From assembly GCF_946885855.1 (NCBI RefSeq), contig NZ_CAMPHH010000185.1:1-6874 (forward strand): 6,874 nt of DNA. The letters run 5' to 3'. Below the pieces are notes generated by a model. The model searched no databases. It was given only the letters and a program-made list of their open reading frames with translations, and was not told the origin of the DNA. This document shows positions 6,311 to 6,874 of this stretch, one piece after another. Position 1 is the stretch's first letter, and the number at the start of each line of letters is the position of its first letter. Source of the stretch: an uncultured Actinotalea sp. (GTDB taxonomy: Bacteria > Actinomycetota > Actinomycetes > Actinomycetales > Cellulomonadaceae). Position numbers and translations under genes: made by a program.

Positions 6311-6316
6311 ATCCTC
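6311..6316 (-). promoter_or_regulatory. Start signal of the methyltransferase gene: SD or leaderless -10
   Basis: On the minus strand GAGGAT lies exactly six bases before the GTG at 6304, and TGC directly precedes it, giving an extended -10 reading (TGC-GAGGAT). GAGGA with a seven-base spacer is also an ideal Shine-Dalgarno. The two cannot be separated from sequence. No clear -35 box is seen in 6317-6394. Confidence 0.5.
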
Positions 6317-6394
6317 GCACGTCGGGCCCGGGCGGCGTGGTGCCTCGGGAGACCGGCGACGCCGTCGGCCGGGCCCCGTCCGTCGGGACGCGCG

Positions 6395-6421
6395 CTGGCA
6401 CTCGTGTTGACCGAGTGCTAA
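6395..6421 (+). promoter_or_regulatory. CIRCE operator 1 (HrcA binding site)
   Basis: CTGGCACTC (6395-6403), a nine-base spacer, then GAGTGCTAA (6413-6421). The CIRCE consensus is TTAGCACTC-N9-GAGTGCTAA, so the right arm is perfect and the left arm matches at seven of nine positions. The spacer contains the -35 box of the groES promoter, so HrcA bound here would block RNA polymerase. Confidence 0.95.
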
Positions 6422-6435
6422 CCGCGGCCTAGATT
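6407..6435 (+). promoter_or_regulatory. groES housekeeping sigma promoter
   Basis: TTGACC at 6407-6412 (five of six to TTGACA), a 17-base spacer and TAGATT at 6430-6435 (four of six to TATAAT). Transcription should start near 6441-6443, leaving a leader of about 130 bases before groES. The -35 lies within CIRCE 1 and the predicted start lies at the first bases of CIRCE 2. Confidence 0.8.
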
Positions 6436-6440
6436 CTGAA

Positions 6441-6467
6441 CTGGCACTCGACCCTGTCGAGTGCCGA
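6441..6467 (+). promoter_or_regulatory. CIRCE operator 2 (HrcA binding site)
   Basis: CTGGCACTC (6441-6449), a nine-base spacer, then GAGTGCCGA (6459-6467). Its left arm is identical to that of CIRCE 1; the right arm matches the consensus at seven of nine positions. The inner eight bases of each arm (TGGCACTC / GAGTGCCG) pair at seven of eight. It starts 46 bases after CIRCE 1 and covers the predicted transcription start and early leader. Confidence 0.93.
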
Positions 6468-6516
6468 CGCAGACTGCGCTCTCCTCCGCCGGCACCCGCG
6501 ACGACGGCGAGGGGCG

Positions 6517-6528
6517 GGCAGGCCTGCC
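6517..6528. repeat. 12-base perfect palindrome in the groES leader
   Basis: GGCAGGCCTGCC is a perfect inverted repeat with no spacer, centred between 6522 and 6523, 32 bases before the groES Shine-Dalgarno. With no loop it would form a poor RNA hairpin, so a protein-binding site or chance in GC-rich DNA are the options. No function is claimed. Confidence 0.4.
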
Positions 6529-6560
6529 GCGATCACTTGTCCGTTCCCACGAATGCGAAG

Positions 6561-6566
6561 GGGAGG
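6561..6566 (+). promoter_or_regulatory. groES ribosome binding site
   Basis: GGGAGG with a six-base spacer to the GTG at 6573. It fixes that codon as the start in preference to an in-frame upstream GTG-type start near 6537, which would add 12 residues not found in GroES proteins. Confidence 0.85.
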
Positions 6567-6572
6567 TCCGCT

Positions 6573-6869
6573 GTGTCGGTCTCCATCAAGCCGCTCGAGG
6601 ACCGCGTCGTCGTCAGGACGCTCGAGGCAGAGCAGACGACGGCCTCCGGTCTGGTCATCCCGGACACCGCGAAGGAGAAGCCCCAGGAGGGCGAGGTCCT
6701 CGCTGTCGGTCCGGGCCGCGTCGACGACAACGGCCAGCGCATCCCGCTGGACGTGCAGGTCGGTGACAAGGTCATCTACAGCAAGTACGGCGGCACCGAG
6801 GTCAAGTACGCCGGCGAGGAGTACCTCATCCTCTCCGCGCGCGACATCCTCGCGGTCGTCGAGCGCTGA
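6573..6869 (+). CDS. groES: Co-chaperonin GroES (Hsp10)
   Basis: A 98-residue, full-length co-chaperonin that forms the heptameric lid of the GroEL folding chamber in the cytoplasm. It begins with [12 protein letters not shown] (4-15), followed by the GroEL-binding mobile loop (about 17-35: [20 protein letters not shown], with the hydrophobic L27-V28-I29 contact tripeptide). It continues with [13 protein letters not shown] (38-49), [19 protein letters not shown] (61-79) and the C-terminal [15 protein letters not shown] (82-96). Start codon GTG at 6573, with a strong Shine-Dalgarno. Two CIRCE operators and a housekeeping promoter upstream indicate heat-inducible expression through release of the HrcA repressor. 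The gene ends five bases before the window edge. A groEL gene may follow, but in many actinobacteria groES is next to only one of two groEL copies, so this is not certain. Confidence 0.98.
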   Translation: MSVSIKPLEDRVVVRTLEAEQTTASGLVIPDTAKEKPQEGEVLAVGPGRVDDNGQRIPLDVQVGDKVIYSKYGGTEVKYAGEEYLILSARDILAVVER

Positions 6870-6874
6870 GCTCG

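Noticed and set aside
6377..6390. CGTCC-GTCG-GGACG hairpin upstream of CIRCE 1
   Set aside because: Five-base stem between divergent genes, where no terminator is expected; no match to a known heat-shock operator such as HAIR.
3981..6401. An 806-codon open frame on the minus strand that would extend the GCS2 ligase by more than 400 residues
   Set aside because: The upstream part is an Arg/Pro/Gly-rich shadow of the methyltransferase gene. Family homology begins just after the ATG at 5117, which has its own GGAG.

Overview
The window looks like ordinary core chromosome from a high-GC actinobacterium, most likely a Micrococcales member of the Cellulomonas type. The reasons are the very high G+C (roughly three quarters by eye) with G/C-rich third codon positions, the tsaE-tsaB-rimI-tsaD gene order, a mycobacterial-type GCS2 carboxylate-amine ligase, a DUF664/DinB protein, and a groES gene controlled by two CIRCE operators. 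No mobile element, CRISPR array, tRNA or rRNA was seen. I did not find a convincing undescribed system. The most useful observations concern regulation and one uncharacterised operon.

Left part, plus strand (1-2697): the 3' end of tsaE (its start lies outside the window), then tsaB, rimI and tsaD. TsaB, TsaD and TsaE form the bacterial complex that transfers threonylcarbamoyl to A37 of ANN-decoding tRNAs (t6A), and RimI is the GNAT acetyltransferase commonly embedded in this cluster. tsaB and rimI overlap by ATGA. tsaD follows after a short gap that holds a plausible leaderless promoter.

Middle part, minus strand (2678-3383): a small one-helix membrane protein of unknown function, whose 3' end overlaps tsaD by 20 bases in convergent orientation, and a 99-residue MmcQ/YjbR-like protein. 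The 100 bases between these two genes (2984-3083) hold only a candidate promoter for the small gene.

Right-middle part, minus strand (3466-6304): a tightly packed operon transcribed leftwards. It contains a class I SAM methyltransferase with a THUMP-like C-terminal region, a GCS2/YbdK-type carboxylate-amine ligase (1-base overlap) and a DUF664 DinB-fold protein (4-base overlap). The yjbR-like gene follows 82 bases later and may be the last member.

Right end, plus strand (6305-6874): a divergent intergenic region of 268 bases, then groES. A good housekeeping promoter (TTGACC-17-TAGATT) has its -35 box inside the first CIRCE and its predicted transcription start at the edge of the second, so HrcA repression at both positions is expected. 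Bases 6305-6394 hold nothing convincing beyond the candidate -10/SD of the methyltransferase gene. The roughly 130-base groES leader contains a 12-base perfect palindrome. groEL is not in the window.

All five gene starts that do not overlap an upstream gene and lack a separate long leader (tsaB, tsaD, the small membrane protein, yjbR-like, methyltransferase) have an xAxxxT hexamer exactly six bases before the start codon. The three overlapping starts do not. This matches the actinobacterial leaderless promoter signature, although in two or three cases the same bases also read as a Shine-Dalgarno sequence.
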